A DNA stretch of 64,000 nt from Plantibacter sp050587525 (GCF_050587525.1 NZ_JBOBFT010000018.1:17124-81123), one strand, 5' to 3'. Numbered from the stretch's first letter, positions 9,701-18,011 are shown. The notes: generated by a model from the sequence alone, not told the origin. Translations and numbers: made by a program.

Positions 9701-9779
9701 GTACCTCGCTTCGACCGGGGACGCGACCGACTACGCCACGATCTACCTCGACCGCTTTACATTCGTGAAGACGCCGTGA
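6735..9779 (+). CDS. Large secreted modular glycosidase-like protein with three carbohydrate-binding-like repeats
   Basis: The 1014-residue protein starts with a signal peptide (cationic MKRPW, hydrophobic core, Ala-rich end near residue 33). Two related beta-sandwich modules follow (~35-185 and ~187-348), then a FlgD/Ig-like domain (~350-450), a TIM-barrel-like region (~455-780) and a third copy of the sandwich module (~857-1014). The three modules share a D-x-AF-x-L-x-N...SASDGS...GWN pattern. In the barrel, LLYDEPPHG places Glu566 at the end of a strand, a candidate acid/base. No LPXTG or C-terminal membrane anchor is seen. It probably acts outside the cell on the polymer whose products the importer downstream takes up. 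The CAZy family is not assigned. GAAGGAAA precedes the ATG. Confidence 0.75.
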   Translation: MKRPWLSTAAIVALVLGAVSVPFSADVEPAAAAGTEMQDSAFTLQNGAVATADSSASDGSAAVVANTGLGWNIQFRNADFSSLVSDQAYEVFARVKVAHTTTSPSGRAFSMGVYDLTAGQFVLPDRSVQASQTSNGVWADYRIGTFVPTASANTLGVYIANVDNAAQVSTIAVDSFSFRPYQPYDIEDSSFIRYNGASIVHEETAVDGSAARLVNGPGLSWDVQADVDGSKIEAGVPYTISATVKMERTDFLGSIGETFGVGVYDATAGVHLLPPHTYASPRDDENAKYDFVWPVTFTAPVTFDPTHVNRIFFSRVDNAAQFPAVLIDKVTLTRATVSEALPQSATAYPYQISPTTSPGVNDSTTVTFSVPGTQTVTVTIRNSAGAVVRTLLDAGSVTGEGSVFWDGLDAAGAPAANDVYEARVQYGSTVHAASIRAKDGVTLAEAPNLHPEAQFPLGVWYEGARIPKNVADAASYADTTFADLAAAGANDVIISNFDVTRPAVTGAILDKAAEHGLSVVVNPRWWDVIYSDPVNSDEFAMQARVHAIVDQLKSKSAFAGYLLYDEPPHGNDQLRETVGKLKKLVETADPEHAVMVDLSGVHSADKYFSSIGLQAMTSDPYGALWGRAAGDFTDIGYPGLDYEVLLDFLHLQTKKDVTSSAPLWTILQAFGQPGWYRDPSDAEIRAMTYEAIGHGSKGFHYFMYQATNAWNGMIDIDGNHTARYDIVKQMFTELAALKPVIQNLTRVANAATATGGGGGSGAYPNADVTTHVDNATGDTYLVVVNHDVAADANVTITIDRDALGSVTSGITDVASGAAIPFVTSGSDIVVTDLPFTPGEGRILKLAKSTTVPELVGQDGAFTLHNDATKANVDTSASDGSTGVETVQSGGTGWNLSWDWDAQQLEPGVSYDLYATVKVRFAKDVLYDANDYPTMSRPTSDAFTIGVYDGTAGAPVTTAVTVNGSQLENQLWRTVKVGTFTPSQTATEFVYLASTGDATDYATIYLDRFTFVKTP

Positions 9780-9829
9780 CGCCGGCGACCACACGGCAGG
9801 ATCCGCTCGAATCGCTGAGGAGGATATCG

Positions 9830-11089
9830 ATGCAACCGATCATCACCGACGTGGAATCGATCTTCGTGAGGAGCCCGTTCCTGCCCTCCATCGAGTCCTG
9901 GACGAGGCTGAACAATCACGGGTGGGAGTACCTCGAAGTGGTGCGCGTGCGTACCGACAGTCCCCACGTCGTCGGATTCGGGGAGACCCTCGTCTACTAC
10001 ACGGGCGAGACCGTCGAGGACGAGCTCGCCGCGTTCGCCGTCGGGAGGACACCCCTCGAGGTGCTCGCCTCGCCGGGCGTCGGCGTGAGTCTGAGGATGG
10101 CGTTGTACGACGTCCTCGGCCAATCGATGGGTGTGCCCGTCAATCGGCTCTTCGCCCGTCCGGTCGTCCGGGACCGCTGTCCGATCTCCTGGTGGAACAC
10201 CAAGATGCCGGCGGGACTCCTCGCCAGTCAGGCTGCCGACGCTGTCGCCGCCGGGTACCGTTCGCACAAGATCAAAGCCCGGCCATGGTTCGACATCCAC
10301 GAGCAGGTCGACGCGGTCGCGGCGGTGACGCCGGAGGACTACCGGATCGATCTCGACTGGAACTCGATGCTCGTGAGCGCCGGGCGCGCGTTGCCGGTGC
10401 TCGCGCGGCTGCAGCAGCAGGAGAAGATCGGGCTCTTCGAGAGTCCGATCGATCGGACCGACACGGCGGGTCAGGCCCGGCTGCGTGCTGCGATCTCGAC
10501 GCCCCTCGTCGAGCACTACGACCCGCACCTGGTTCCGGGATGGCTCTCTGCGGACACGCTCGACGGATTCGTCGTGAGCGGCCCCGAGCCCGCGACGGTC
10601 TTCGGTCAGGCCGATGCAGCGCAGGCCTTCCACAAGGAGGTGTTCCTCCAGCTCTGCGGAACGGGGATCACCACCGCTTGGGTCGCGCATCTCGGTTCCG
10701 TCGTTCCTGCCGCTCGCCTGCCCGCGGTCACGGCGATGAACATCTACCGCGAGGATCTGCTCGTGGATTCGCTCGAGATCGCGGACGGGCACGTGCGCGT
10801 GCCGGATGCCCCCGGCCTCGGCATCGCGGTCGATGAGGACCTCCTGGAACGGCTCCGCGTGCCGAGGGGCACGGCGCCTCCGCCCCTCCGACGGCTGCTC
10901 ACCTTCGCTCTCGGCGACGGGAGTGCCAGGCAGTATGTGAGTGCCGCTCAGCTCTGGGACGACAGCACGGTGAACGCGACGATGCCGGTGCAGGGTTCCG
11001 GCGCATCGTTGTCGATCCGCGAGGACGACCACAGTCTTGAATTCGACGCCATGCATCGGAACGCGATGCAACACCCGGTGTGGCTGTGA
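9830..11089 (+). CDS. Mandelate racemase/muconate lactonising-type enolase-superfamily enzyme
   Basis: The 419-residue protein has the capping domain at its N-terminus and a barrel with the Lys-x-Lys motif SHKIKARPW, the metal ligand in IDLDWNS, and FESPID for the second ligand strand. Most such enzymes dehydrate sugar acids or epimerise them. A perfect AGGAGG-type site lies directly before the ATG. It follows the secreted protein by 50 bp and precedes an SDR by 23 bp, so the three are probably co-transcribed. Dehydration of an aldonate or uronate released from the glycan is the preferred role. The His/Asp catalytic dyad of the classic mandelate racemase group is not obvious. Confidence 0.85.
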   Translation: MQPIITDVESIFVRSPFLPSIESWTRLNNHGWEYLEVVRVRTDSPHVVGFGETLVYYTGETVEDELAAFAVGRTPLEVLASPGVGVSLRMALYDVLGQSMGVPVNRLFARPVVRDRCPISWWNTKMPAGLLASQAADAVAAGYRSHKIKARPWFDIHEQVDAVAAVTPEDYRIDLDWNSMLVSAGRALPVLARLQQQEKIGLFESPIDRTDTAGQARLRAAISTPLVEHYDPHLVPGWLSADTLDGFVVSGPEPATVFGQADAAQAFHKEVFLQLCGTGITTAWVAHLGSVVPAARLPAVTAMNIYREDLLVDSLEIADGHVRVPDAPGLGIAVDEDLLERLRVPRGTAPPPLRRLLTFALGDGSARQYVSAAQLWDDSTVNATMPVQGSGASLSIREDDHSLEFDAMHRNAMQHPVWL

Positions 11090-11112
11090 CGCCGCGCGAG
11101 AGAGGACTGCCC

Positions 11113-11853
11113 ATGCGAATCCTGGTGATCGGAGGGGCCGGGCATCTGGGTCGGCTCATCGTGCCGGCCCTGGCCGAGATGCATTCGGTCACCGTCGCGG
11201 ATCGGGTGGGCGGCCCGGTTCCCGACGGGGTCGCGACGGTCCTGATCGACGTCCTCGACCAGGACCGCTTGGCTGAGGTGTCGAAGGACATGGACCTCGT
11301 CCTGTACATGGCGATGGGGACGAAGGAGGGCTGGGGGACCCCGGTGTGGGCTCGCAGCCAGTTCGATGTGAATGTCACCGGACTCTACAACGCGGTGCAG
11401 GCATCGGCTCGCTCAGGCGTTCCCCGGGTGCTCGTCGCGGGCTCGATGTCCGTATTCGAGCGGTTCCTCGAAGCCGAGGACGAGACGGTCCCCGATGCGT
11501 TCGACGCGTACGGGCTGTCGAAACGCCTCGGCGAGGAGCTGTGCGCCGCCGCATGCGTCGAGCACGGGCTCGACGTCACCGTCCTCCGCTTGGTCCTGCC
11601 GCTGTCCGACGCGGAATGGCGGGACGCTCTCGACGACAAGCACGCGGACGTCATGACCTCCGCGAGCGACACGGCGGCCGCGTTCCTTGCGGCCATCGCA
11701 ACCCCGATCCCCGGATTCACGACCCTCACGGTCACAGGGGACCACGAGCGGCGACATCTCGACTGGTCGCGCACGCAGCGGCTGCTCGGGTGGTCGCCGC
11801 GCTCGCGGAGACATCCCCCGGCCTCGGTCGCGAAGGGGGATTCGGATCATTGA
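11113..11853 (+). CDS. Extended SDR (NAD-dependent epimerase/dehydratase family)
   Basis: The 246-residue protein begins with the Rossmann signature VIGGAGHLG and has VDVLDQD for adenine-ribose contacts, YMAMGTKEG, and the catalytic pair YGLSK with a preceding Ser in VAGSMSVFE. Uronate dehydrogenases and sugar epimerases look like this. AGAGG precedes the ATG at 11113; the frame stays open 11 codons further upstream, but that part overlaps the previous gene. The protein is short for the family (typical 290-320 residues). The strong promoter of the next operon overlaps its stop codon. Confidence 0.85.
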   Translation: MRILVIGGAGHLGRLIVPALAEMHSVTVADRVGGPVPDGVATVLIDVLDQDRLAEVSKDMDLVLYMAMGTKEGWGTPVWARSQFDVNVTGLYNAVQASARSGVPRVLVAGSMSVFERFLEAEDETVPDAFDAYGLSKRLGEELCAAACVEHGLDVTVLRLVLPLSDAEWRDALDDKHADVMTSASDTAAAFLAAIATPIPGFTTLTVTGDHERRHLDWSRTQRLLGWSPRSRRHPPASVAKGDSDH

Positions 11854-11878
11854 CACCGGTTACCCCGGTCGATACGAT
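11850..11878 (+). promoter_or_regulatory. sigma-70-type promoter of the sugar importer operon
   Basis: TTGACA (11850-11855) and TACGAT (11873-11878) are separated by exactly 17 bp, the best consensus promoter noticed in the window. The -35 box overlaps the stop codon of the SDR gene. The palindromic operator at 11897 would lie just downstream of the start point. Confidence 0.7.
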
Positions 11879-11896
11879 CGGTCCAGGTAGCCGACC

Positions 11897-11920
11897 TCTA
11901 GTTCGAATATGTGAACTAGA
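11897..11920. promoter_or_regulatory. putative IclR operator, site C (best copy)
   Basis: TCTAGTTC and GAACTAGA form a perfect 8-bp inverted repeat around GAATATGT. The core GTTCGAATATGTGAAC defines the GTTCNNATATNNGAAC motif. It begins 19 bp after the -10 box, so a bound protein would block the importer operon as a downstream roadblock. Confidence 0.7.
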
Positions 11921-12048
11921 ACCGAGAAGCAGGTACCCCCCCCAGCTTCCCACCGCACCGATAGTTCGAGCACGCGCAACGCCCTCCCGCAGCAGCACGA
12001 GCGGGAACAGTCTCATCACATTCATTGGCGAAACACGAGGAGAGCCCC

Positions 12049-13311
12049 ATGGCGAAATCATCAGGTCTGTTCACGCACGAAGCAACCCGTCGCACCTTTC
12101 TGAGCGGAGCGGTCTCCACCGCTGCGCTGCTGGCGCTCGCCGCCTGCTCCACCGGTGGCGGGGCCGGCACAGGCACCATCTCACTGCTCGCAAACGACTC
12201 GGCGGACTGGGAGAAGCAGCTCCGCGACGTCATCAAGGCCTACCAGTCGCTCACGCCGGGCGCCAAGATCAACCTGCTCAACATCGCCGACGGCGAGCAG
12301 TACAACACGAGGGTCAAGACGCAGGCGCTCGCGAAGACGCTGCCGGACATCTACTACGTCCGGACCCTCGAACTCTCCGCCCACGCCAAGCAGGGGTGGC
12401 TCCAGCCGCTCGACCCGTTCATCAAGACCGGCGACCTCGTGGACCGCAAGGACTTCTACCCTGCGGTCGAGGAACAGTTTGCGGTGGACGGCAAGCTCTA
12501 CGGCCTTCCCGAAGGCCTCTCCGCCTACGGCATCTACATCAACAAGACCATGTTCGACTCGCTCGGCATCCCGATCCCGGACGGCTCATGGACGTGGGAG
12601 GAGTTCTACACGCTCGCCGAGGCCTTCACGGTGAAGGAAGGCGGCAAGCAGACACGCTGGGGCGGTTTCGTCAACGGCAGTTCGTGGGGTATGCGCGGTG
12701 TGATGAAAGCGAACGGTGGAGAAGTCTTCAGCGAGGACGGTACCAAATCGATCCTGGACAACGACGCGAACATCGCCACCTTCGAACAGATCAACCGTGC
12801 GATCACCGCAGGAGCCGTTCCGAGCTCCGACGGACTCCCGACCGGAGTCGACCCGTTCGCAGGCGGCCTCGTCGGCATGTTCATGAACGGGTCCTGGTAC
12901 GCGGGCGGCGCGAAGGAGGCCATCGCCGACCGCTTCGAATGGGAGATCGTGCCATTGCCGAAGGGGACGACGGGCAACCGGGAGATCGCCACGGCCGGCG
13001 GCGGTTGGGGACTCAGCCGGGACGCGAAGAACGCGGACGAGACGTGGAAGTTCCTCGAGTACCTCGCCTCGGCCGACGTCCAGGCGACCATCCCGTACAT
13101 GGTCGGAGTGCCGCTCACGACCCGATCGACGGATCCGAAGACCGAGACCCTGTTCCCGGAGATCGGTGACGACGCCGCGAGGATCTCCTACCCGCCCCTG
13201 TGGGCGAAGTACGAGATCGCCTACGGCAACCGCGTCGCGACGCTGATGAACGGCAACGCGGGAGACGCCAAGGACACCCTCGCCAAGATCCAGGAAGAGA
13301 CCAACCGGTGA
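12049..13311 (+). CDS. Sugar ABC transporter substrate-binding lipoprotein (Tat-type signal)
   Basis: The 420-residue family-1 extracellular binding protein carries a twin-arginine motif (TRRTFLSG), then a hydrophobic stretch and the lipobox LAACS, so it is a Tat-exported lipoprotein. Core features such as FYPAVEEQFAVDGKLYGLPEG, TWEEFYTLAEAFT and YPPLWAKYE are those of UgpB/CUT1 oligosaccharide binders. The ATG at 12049 has GAGGAGAG upstream. Two permeases follow with 4-bp overlaps. No ATPase is encoded nearby, so a shared MsiK-type ATPase elsewhere is likely, as is usual in actinobacteria. Confidence 0.93.
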   Translation: MAKSSGLFTHEATRRTFLSGAVSTAALLALAACSTGGGAGTGTISLLANDSADWEKQLRDVIKAYQSLTPGAKINLLNIADGEQYNTRVKTQALAKTLPDIYYVRTLELSAHAKQGWLQPLDPFIKTGDLVDRKDFYPAVEEQFAVDGKLYGLPEGLSAYGIYINKTMFDSLGIPIPDGSWTWEEFYTLAEAFTVKEGGKQTRWGGFVNGSSWGMRGVMKANGGEVFSEDGTKSILDNDANIATFEQINRAITAGAVPSSDGLPTGVDPFAGGLVGMFMNGSWYAGGAKEAIADRFEWEIVPLPKGTTGNREIATAGGGWGLSRDAKNADETWKFLEYLASADVQATIPYMVGVPLTTRSTDPKTETLFPEIGDDAARISYPPLWAKYEIAYGNRVATLMNGNAGDAKDTLAKIQEETNR

Positions 13312-14294
13312 GCACGGTCCTGTCGCCACTCGTCGAGAGCGCAGCCAGGTCTCCGCAGGTGGCGGCGGGACCCGCCCGCCCCGGCAGGAAGAAGCCGAGC
13401 CCGCACGCCAGGCGTGAGGCCAGGGCCGGATTCCTCTGGATCCAGCCGTGGCTCATCGGCTTCCTCCTGTTCTCCGCGATCCCCATCGGCATCGCGATCT
13501 ATCTGTCCTTCACCGACTGGTCGGGCGGCGGCGCACCCCTCTGGATCGGCCTCGACAACTACGTGAAGATCTTCACCGACGACCCGCTCTTCTGGCAGTC
13601 GCTCAAGGTGACCTTCATCTTCGTCGCCCTGTACCTGCCGCTCAGCCTCGTCCTGGGGCTCGGCATAGCGATGCTCATGAATCAGAAGTTCGTCGGCATG
13701 GGCGTCTTCCGTACCATCTACTATCTGCCGTCGGTCCTCTCTGGCGTCGCCGTGACCGTCCTGTGGGGCTTCGTCTTCCACCGCGACTTCGGTGTCATCA
13801 ACGGCGCTCTCGCCCTCGTCGGGGTCGAACCCATCCCGTGGCTCACCAGTCAGACCTGGGTGATCCCGGCCATTGTCATCATGCAGTTGTGGGCGGTCGG
13901 CTCGTCGATCATCATCTACCTGGGCGGTCTGCAGGGCATTCCCACGGAGCTCTACGAAGCCGCCGGCCTCGACGGAGCCGGCTGGTGGGCGACCTTCCGG
14001 GCCGTCACCCTGCCCATGATGTCGCCGGTGATCCTGCTCCAGCTGATCCTCGGTCTCATCGGCACGTTCCAGATCTTCACCCAGGCGTTCGTCATGACGA
14101 AGGGCGGCCCGGACTACGGTTCGTACTTCTTCTCGCTCTACATCTACGACACCGCCTTCAAGGACCTCCGACTCGGCTACGCCTGCGCCCTCTCGATGAT
14201 CCTGTTCGCCATCATCCTGATCATCACGGCCATCTTCTACGGGACCTCAGGCAAATGGGTCTTCTACGCCGCCGACCGAGGGAAGAACCGATGA
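13308..14294 (+). CDS. CUT1 sugar ABC transporter permease, UgpA/MalF-like
   Basis: The 328-residue protein has six membrane spans, beginning with WLIGFLLFSAIPIGIAIYLSF. The EAA loop, EAAGLDGAGWWATFRAVTLP, contacts the ATPase. The GTG start overlaps the stop of the binding-protein gene (GTGA). The N-terminal 40 residues are basic and Pro-rich, longer than in many homologues. It forms the import channel with the product of the next gene. Confidence 0.92.
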   Translation: MSTVLSPLVESAARSPQVAAGPARPGRKKPSPHARREARAGFLWIQPWLIGFLLFSAIPIGIAIYLSFTDWSGGGAPLWIGLDNYVKIFTDDPLFWQSLKVTFIFVALYLPLSLVLGLGIAMLMNQKFVGMGVFRTIYYLPSVLSGVAVTVLWGFVFHRDFGVINGALALVGVEPIPWLTSQTWVIPAIVIMQLWAVGSSIIIYLGGLQGIPTELYEAAGLDGAGWWATFRAVTLPMMSPVILLQLILGLIGTFQIFTQAFVMTKGGPDYGSYFFSLYIYDTAFKDLRLGYACALSMILFAIILIITAIFYGTSGKWVFYAADRGKNR

Positions 14295-15208
14295 CCGTCA
14301 CCACCCGCCCGCTGCCCCCGAAGTCGGTTGTGCCAGGCCGTCCTCAGCCGGTCGAACCGACACCGCGACCCGGACAGACCCGATCCGCTCGCCGCCGCAT
14401 GATCATGCTCATCACCTACGCGGTGCTGGCCGTGGGCTGCATCATGTATATGGTGCCGTTCTTCTGGATGCTGAGCACGAGCCTGAAGACGCCAGACCAG
14501 GTGTACCAGTACCCGATCAAATGGTTCCCGAACCCGGTCGACTGGGCGAACTTCGCGGACATCTTCACGGAGGCGCCGTTCCTCACCTACACGCTCAACA
14601 CGATCTTCCTGACCGTCGTCGGCGTCGCGGGGAGCATCATCAGCAGCGCGTTCGCCGCCTACGGCTTCGCCCGGTTCCGTTTCCGGGGCCGTGAACCGCT
14701 CTTCATCCTCATGCTGAGCACGATGATGGTGCCGATCTGGGTGACGGTCGTTCCGTCGTACATCATCTTCAGCAACATCGGCTGGATCGACACCTACCTG
14801 CCGATCCTCGTGCCTGCGTTCTTCGCGGCGCCGTTCAACACGTTCCTGCTCCGGCAGTTCTTCATGAACATCCCCTTGGAACTCGATGAGGCGGCTCGCC
14901 TCGACGGCGCGGGGTCGATCCGCATCCTGTTCACGATCATCCTGCCGCTGTCGAAGCCGGCGCTCATGATCGTCGGCCTGTTCGCGTTCCTCCAGTACTG
15001 GAACGACTATCTCGGACCCCTCATCTTCCTGCAATCGCAGGACAAGTTCCCGCTCTCGCTCGGCATCAGCAACTTCGTCGGCGCGCAGAGCCAGAACTTC
15101 CCGCTCATGATGGCGGCGACACTGTTCTCGATGCTTCCCTGCATCGTCCTGTTCGCGGTCGCCCAGAAGTGGTTCATGCAGGGCGTCGTCGTGACGGGGC
15201 TCAAGTGA
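14291..15208 (+). CDS. CUT1 sugar ABC transporter permease, UgpE/MalG-like
   Basis: The 305-residue protein has six membrane spans and the EAA loop EAARLDGAGSIRILFTIILP. The MalG-type periplasmic stretch after the first span is present (FWMLSTSLKTPDQVYQYP). It starts with ATGA overlapping the previous stop and is followed by another GTGA overlap, so it sits in a tightly coupled operon. It is the second channel subunit of the importer. Confidence 0.93.
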   Translation: MTVTTRPLPPKSVVPGRPQPVEPTPRPGQTRSARRRMIMLITYAVLAVGCIMYMVPFFWMLSTSLKTPDQVYQYPIKWFPNPVDWANFADIFTEAPFLTYTLNTIFLTVVGVAGSIISSAFAAYGFARFRFRGREPLFILMLSTMMVPIWVTVVPSYIIFSNIGWIDTYLPILVPAFFAAPFNTFLLRQFFMNIPLELDEAARLDGAGSIRILFTIILPLSKPALMIVGLFAFLQYWNDYLGPLIFLQSQDKFPLSLGISNFVGAQSQNFPLMMAATLFSMLPCIVLFAVAQKWFMQGVVVTGLK

Positions 15209-17226
15209 CGCGCTTGACCGGGCCGGCGAAGCATGTGTGGATCGAGCTGATCGCATTCGACGTCACGCGAGACGACCTGGGCGTGGAGCAGGTGTTGGCA
15301 GACATGGGGGATCGGCCGACGATCCTGTCGTTGCTCCTCTTCAGCGCCGAGTTCGTGCACGCCCACGGCACTGACGACGATGGTCTGATCCCGACGGAGT
15401 GCACATCGTACGCCGCGCGCCCCGACAGTGTTCGGGGTCCCCGGCAGGACTGGACTCGCGCTCGGCTGCGTCAGCTCGTCACCGCACTGCAGGTGTCCGG
15501 CATCGCCGTCTACTTCGCCGTGTTCGACCTGCACCAGTACCCGCTCGACGGCGAGGTCCGGCATAGCGCGTGGAACCTGGCGCACCCGGAGATGACGGTC
15601 ACCGACAGCTCGGGCGAGCCCGTTCCCGGGCTGCTGAACCCGCTGAAACGGCTCGCAGACGGACGGTTCTATCAGGACGTGTTCGCGGACGGGCTCGTCG
15701 CCGTCTTCGACTACTACGGATTCGACGGCCTGCACGGCGCCGATGGATACACGAGCCCGCGCCTGCCGGTGTGGCGCGCCGATTTCTCCGACGACCTCAT
15801 CCACCAGTTCGAGGACGCGACGGCATGCACGGTTCCGGCCGGGCCGACCGCCGACAGGTCCGCCTGGATCTGGGCCGAGGCGCGACTCGAGTGGATCGAG
15901 TTCATCGCGGCGCGCTGGACCGACTTCTGGTCCGCGGTGGTCGACCGTCTGCACGCCGTGGGGGCGAAGACGATGCTGAACAACGCCTGGACCCGTGATC
16001 CCTTCGAAGCGCTGTACCGCTACGGCGTCGACTACGCGGCGCTCGCCCGCATCGGCATCGACCGGATGGTGCTCGAGACCTCCTCCTCTGCGGTCGAACT
16101 GCTGGAGGAACCCACGCTGCCGCCGATCCACGGCCAGCTGGCCACCGTGCTGCTCATTCGGGCGCACGTGCCCGAGCTGCCGCTGTCCGGCCTCGTCGCC
16201 GTCCACGACACCTTCGAACAGTGGGATGTCGTCCACACCGCGCCGGCGATGCTCGAGCGGGACATCCGCACGCTCACCTCCGTCCGCGCGCAGCGCCCCG
16301 GTGGCGCGACGACGGCGCCCTGCCTCGACGCGGCGCTGTTCTGCCTGGCCGACGGACTCGATGCCGCGAGCTGGAACAGGCTCGATGTGCTCCGCCGCAG
16401 TTGTGAAAGCGGGACGTCCCCGTCCGCGGGCGCCGGAGCAGGCTTCACCCTGCTCTACGACCCGGCCGCGCTCAGGAAGGAACTCGCCTCATTCCGACGG
16501 AACCGTGTGGCGCACACCCACACGCTCCTCGCCGCCCTGCTCCGGGCAGGCGCGATCATCTCCGCGATCGCCCCGATCGGAGACCACCGACTCGTCCCGG
16601 GGGCAGTTCTGGTCCTCCGGCCCGACGTGTACCCGAGCGACCTGCTCGACGACGTCGCCGCGTCGCACGACGAATTCGTGACGTTCGGGCCGACTCTCGA
16701 TACCGACGGCGGCTTCGATGGTTCGTGGTCGGTCGTCCGCCGCGAGTCCGGCGGGATGGTCGACGTGTGGCGGGAGGAAGCGGCGGGGAGGCGCATCGAC
16801 GACGGCGAACCGGAGGCGCAGGACTCGTGGCTGTTCGAGCTCGCCATGAACCTCCCTCCGGCCGACCTCGTCGAGCGCGTCGCCGCCGTGCTCCGCGCCC
16901 CGGCACTGGGCGAAGGCGGGCCGTTCACGGCCCCGGGAGCGAGCTCCTCGGTCCAACTGATGGTGTCTCGTGAGTCTCCGACGACGACGCGTGTCCTGCT
17001 GCACAATTCGGACCACGTCTTCCGTGACGGGACGTTCCGACCCGCCGAGCCGGTCACCGGTGCGGAACTGCTCTCCGGTTCCGCATCTCTGGCGGTCAGG
17101 TTCGTCGACGGAGCCGTCGTCGTCCGCGTTCCGCCGAAGGGCGTCTCCGCGCTCCGTCTCACGGGCGCCGCCGTCACATCCACCGCATCCACCCGCCCGT
17201 CCACGCCCAGTGAGGAACTCCCGTGA
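15205..17226 (+). CDS. Cytosolic GH42-like putative glycoside hydrolase
   Basis: The 673-residue protein has no signal peptide. Residues ~10-370 look like a TIM barrel (DGLHGADGYTSPRLPVW, WAEARLEWIEF, KTMLNNAWTRDPFEALYRYGVDY). A central alpha/beta region (~410-550) resembles the trimerisation/amidotransferase-like domain of GH42 enzymes, and a small C-terminal beta-domain completes it. I cannot assign a CAZy family or pick the two catalytic acids with certainty. The GTG start overlaps the permease stop. Its position right after the importer suggests it cuts the imported oligosaccharide. Confidence 0.6.
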   Translation: MTRLTGPAKHVWIELIAFDVTRDDLGVEQVLADMGDRPTILSLLLFSAEFVHAHGTDDDGLIPTECTSYAARPDSVRGPRQDWTRARLRQLVTALQVSGIAVYFAVFDLHQYPLDGEVRHSAWNLAHPEMTVTDSSGEPVPGLLNPLKRLADGRFYQDVFADGLVAVFDYYGFDGLHGADGYTSPRLPVWRADFSDDLIHQFEDATACTVPAGPTADRSAWIWAEARLEWIEFIAARWTDFWSAVVDRLHAVGAKTMLNNAWTRDPFEALYRYGVDYAALARIGIDRMVLETSSSAVELLEEPTLPPIHGQLATVLLIRAHVPELPLSGLVAVHDTFEQWDVVHTAPAMLERDIRTLTSVRAQRPGGATTAPCLDAALFCLADGLDAASWNRLDVLRRSCESGTSPSAGAGAGFTLLYDPAALRKELASFRRNRVAHTHTLLAALLRAGAIISAIAPIGDHRLVPGAVLVLRPDVYPSDLLDDVAASHDEFVTFGPTLDTDGGFDGSWSVVRRESGGMVDVWREEAAGRRIDDGEPEAQDSWLFELAMNLPPADLVERVAAVLRAPALGEGGPFTAPGASSSVQLMVSRESPTTTRVLLHNSDHVFRDGTFRPAEPVTGAELLSGSASLAVRFVDGAVVVRVPPKGVSALRLTGAAVTSTASTRPSTPSEELP

Positions 17227-18011
17227 CCGAGTTGTCCGGCCTGACCACCGTCGAAGCAGGAACGCTCCTCCAGTCGGCCGTGGTCGCCATCGTCCCGATC
17301 GGAGCGACCGAGCAGCATGGTCCGCACCTGGAGTTGCGGACCGACATCGCCATCGCCACCGAACTCGCCGCCAGGGTCGACGCCGCCCTCGGCGAGCGGT
17401 CCGTCCTGTGCCCGCCCATGCCGTACGGGCTGTCGGAGCACCACCTCGGCTACCCCGGCACCCTGACCCTTCGCCCTGCAACCCTCATGGCGTTCCTCCG
17501 CGACCTCTGCGAATCCCTCGTCGCCAACGGCATCACGAAGGTCCTCGTCATCAACGGACACGGCGGGAACACCGATGCGACCAGGCTCGCCGCGCGGGAG
17601 ATCGGCCGGGACCTCGGTTGTGAGGTCGCGCACGTCATGTGGGGTCAGACCGTCGGCGACCTGACTCCGGCGCATTTCGAGGCGGGCCACCGGTATCACC
17701 ACGCCTGTGAGATCGAGACCTCGCTCGCACTCGAACTGGATCCGTCGCTCGTCCGCACGGAGGCGATCGAAGGACCTGCGGAGCTGTTGCCGCTCGACGG
17801 TTCGACGGATTCGCCGGCCCCGCGAGTCGATCTGCCCCAACCGTTCTCGCTCTGGACCTCCAACGGGACCTTGGGCGATCCGCGCAGGGCGCGTGTGGAG
17901 ATCGGGACGGAGCTCGTCGACCGGTTCCTCGAACGCACCCTGCGCTTCGTCGATCAGTTCACGGCAGACACGCAGAGCAGCCCGCTCACGCGGAACGAGG
18001 TCCGATCATGA
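17223..18011 (+). CDS. Creatininase-family amidohydrolase
   Basis: The 262-residue protein shows the family block IVPIGATEQHGPHLELRTD near residue 25, with Glu and His metal ligands, then VINGHGGNTDA near residue 100 and CEIETSLALEL near residue 163. Creatininase-fold enzymes hydrolyse cyclic or linear amides, including creatinine, formamides and the MftA peptide. In a sugar operon it may act on an N-acyl or lactam derivative. The GTG start overlaps the previous stop, and the following gene overlaps by 4 bp. Confidence 0.85.
   Translation: MTELSGLTTVEAGTLLQSAVVAIVPIGATEQHGPHLELRTDIAIATELAARVDAALGERSVLCPPMPYGLSEHHLGYPGTLTLRPATLMAFLRDLCESLVANGITKVLVINGHGGNTDATRLAAREIGRDLGCEVAHVMWGQTVGDLTPAHFEAGHRYHHACEIETSLALELDPSLVRTEAIEGPAELLPLDGSTDSPAPRVDLPQPFSLWTSNGTLGDPRRARVEIGTELVDRFLERTLRFVDQFTADTQSSPLTRNEVRS

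Noticed and set aside
9743..11074. 443-codon minus-strand frame opposite the enolase-superfamily gene
   Set aside because: Composition is that of an antisense shadow (His/Arg/Asp-rich), with no domain, and the plus strand encodes a clear family member.
13448..14290. Long upstream extension of the second sugar permease frame
   Set aside because: It overlaps the first permease entirely and is Arg/His-rich; the ATG at 14291 overlaps the stop in the usual ATGA manner.
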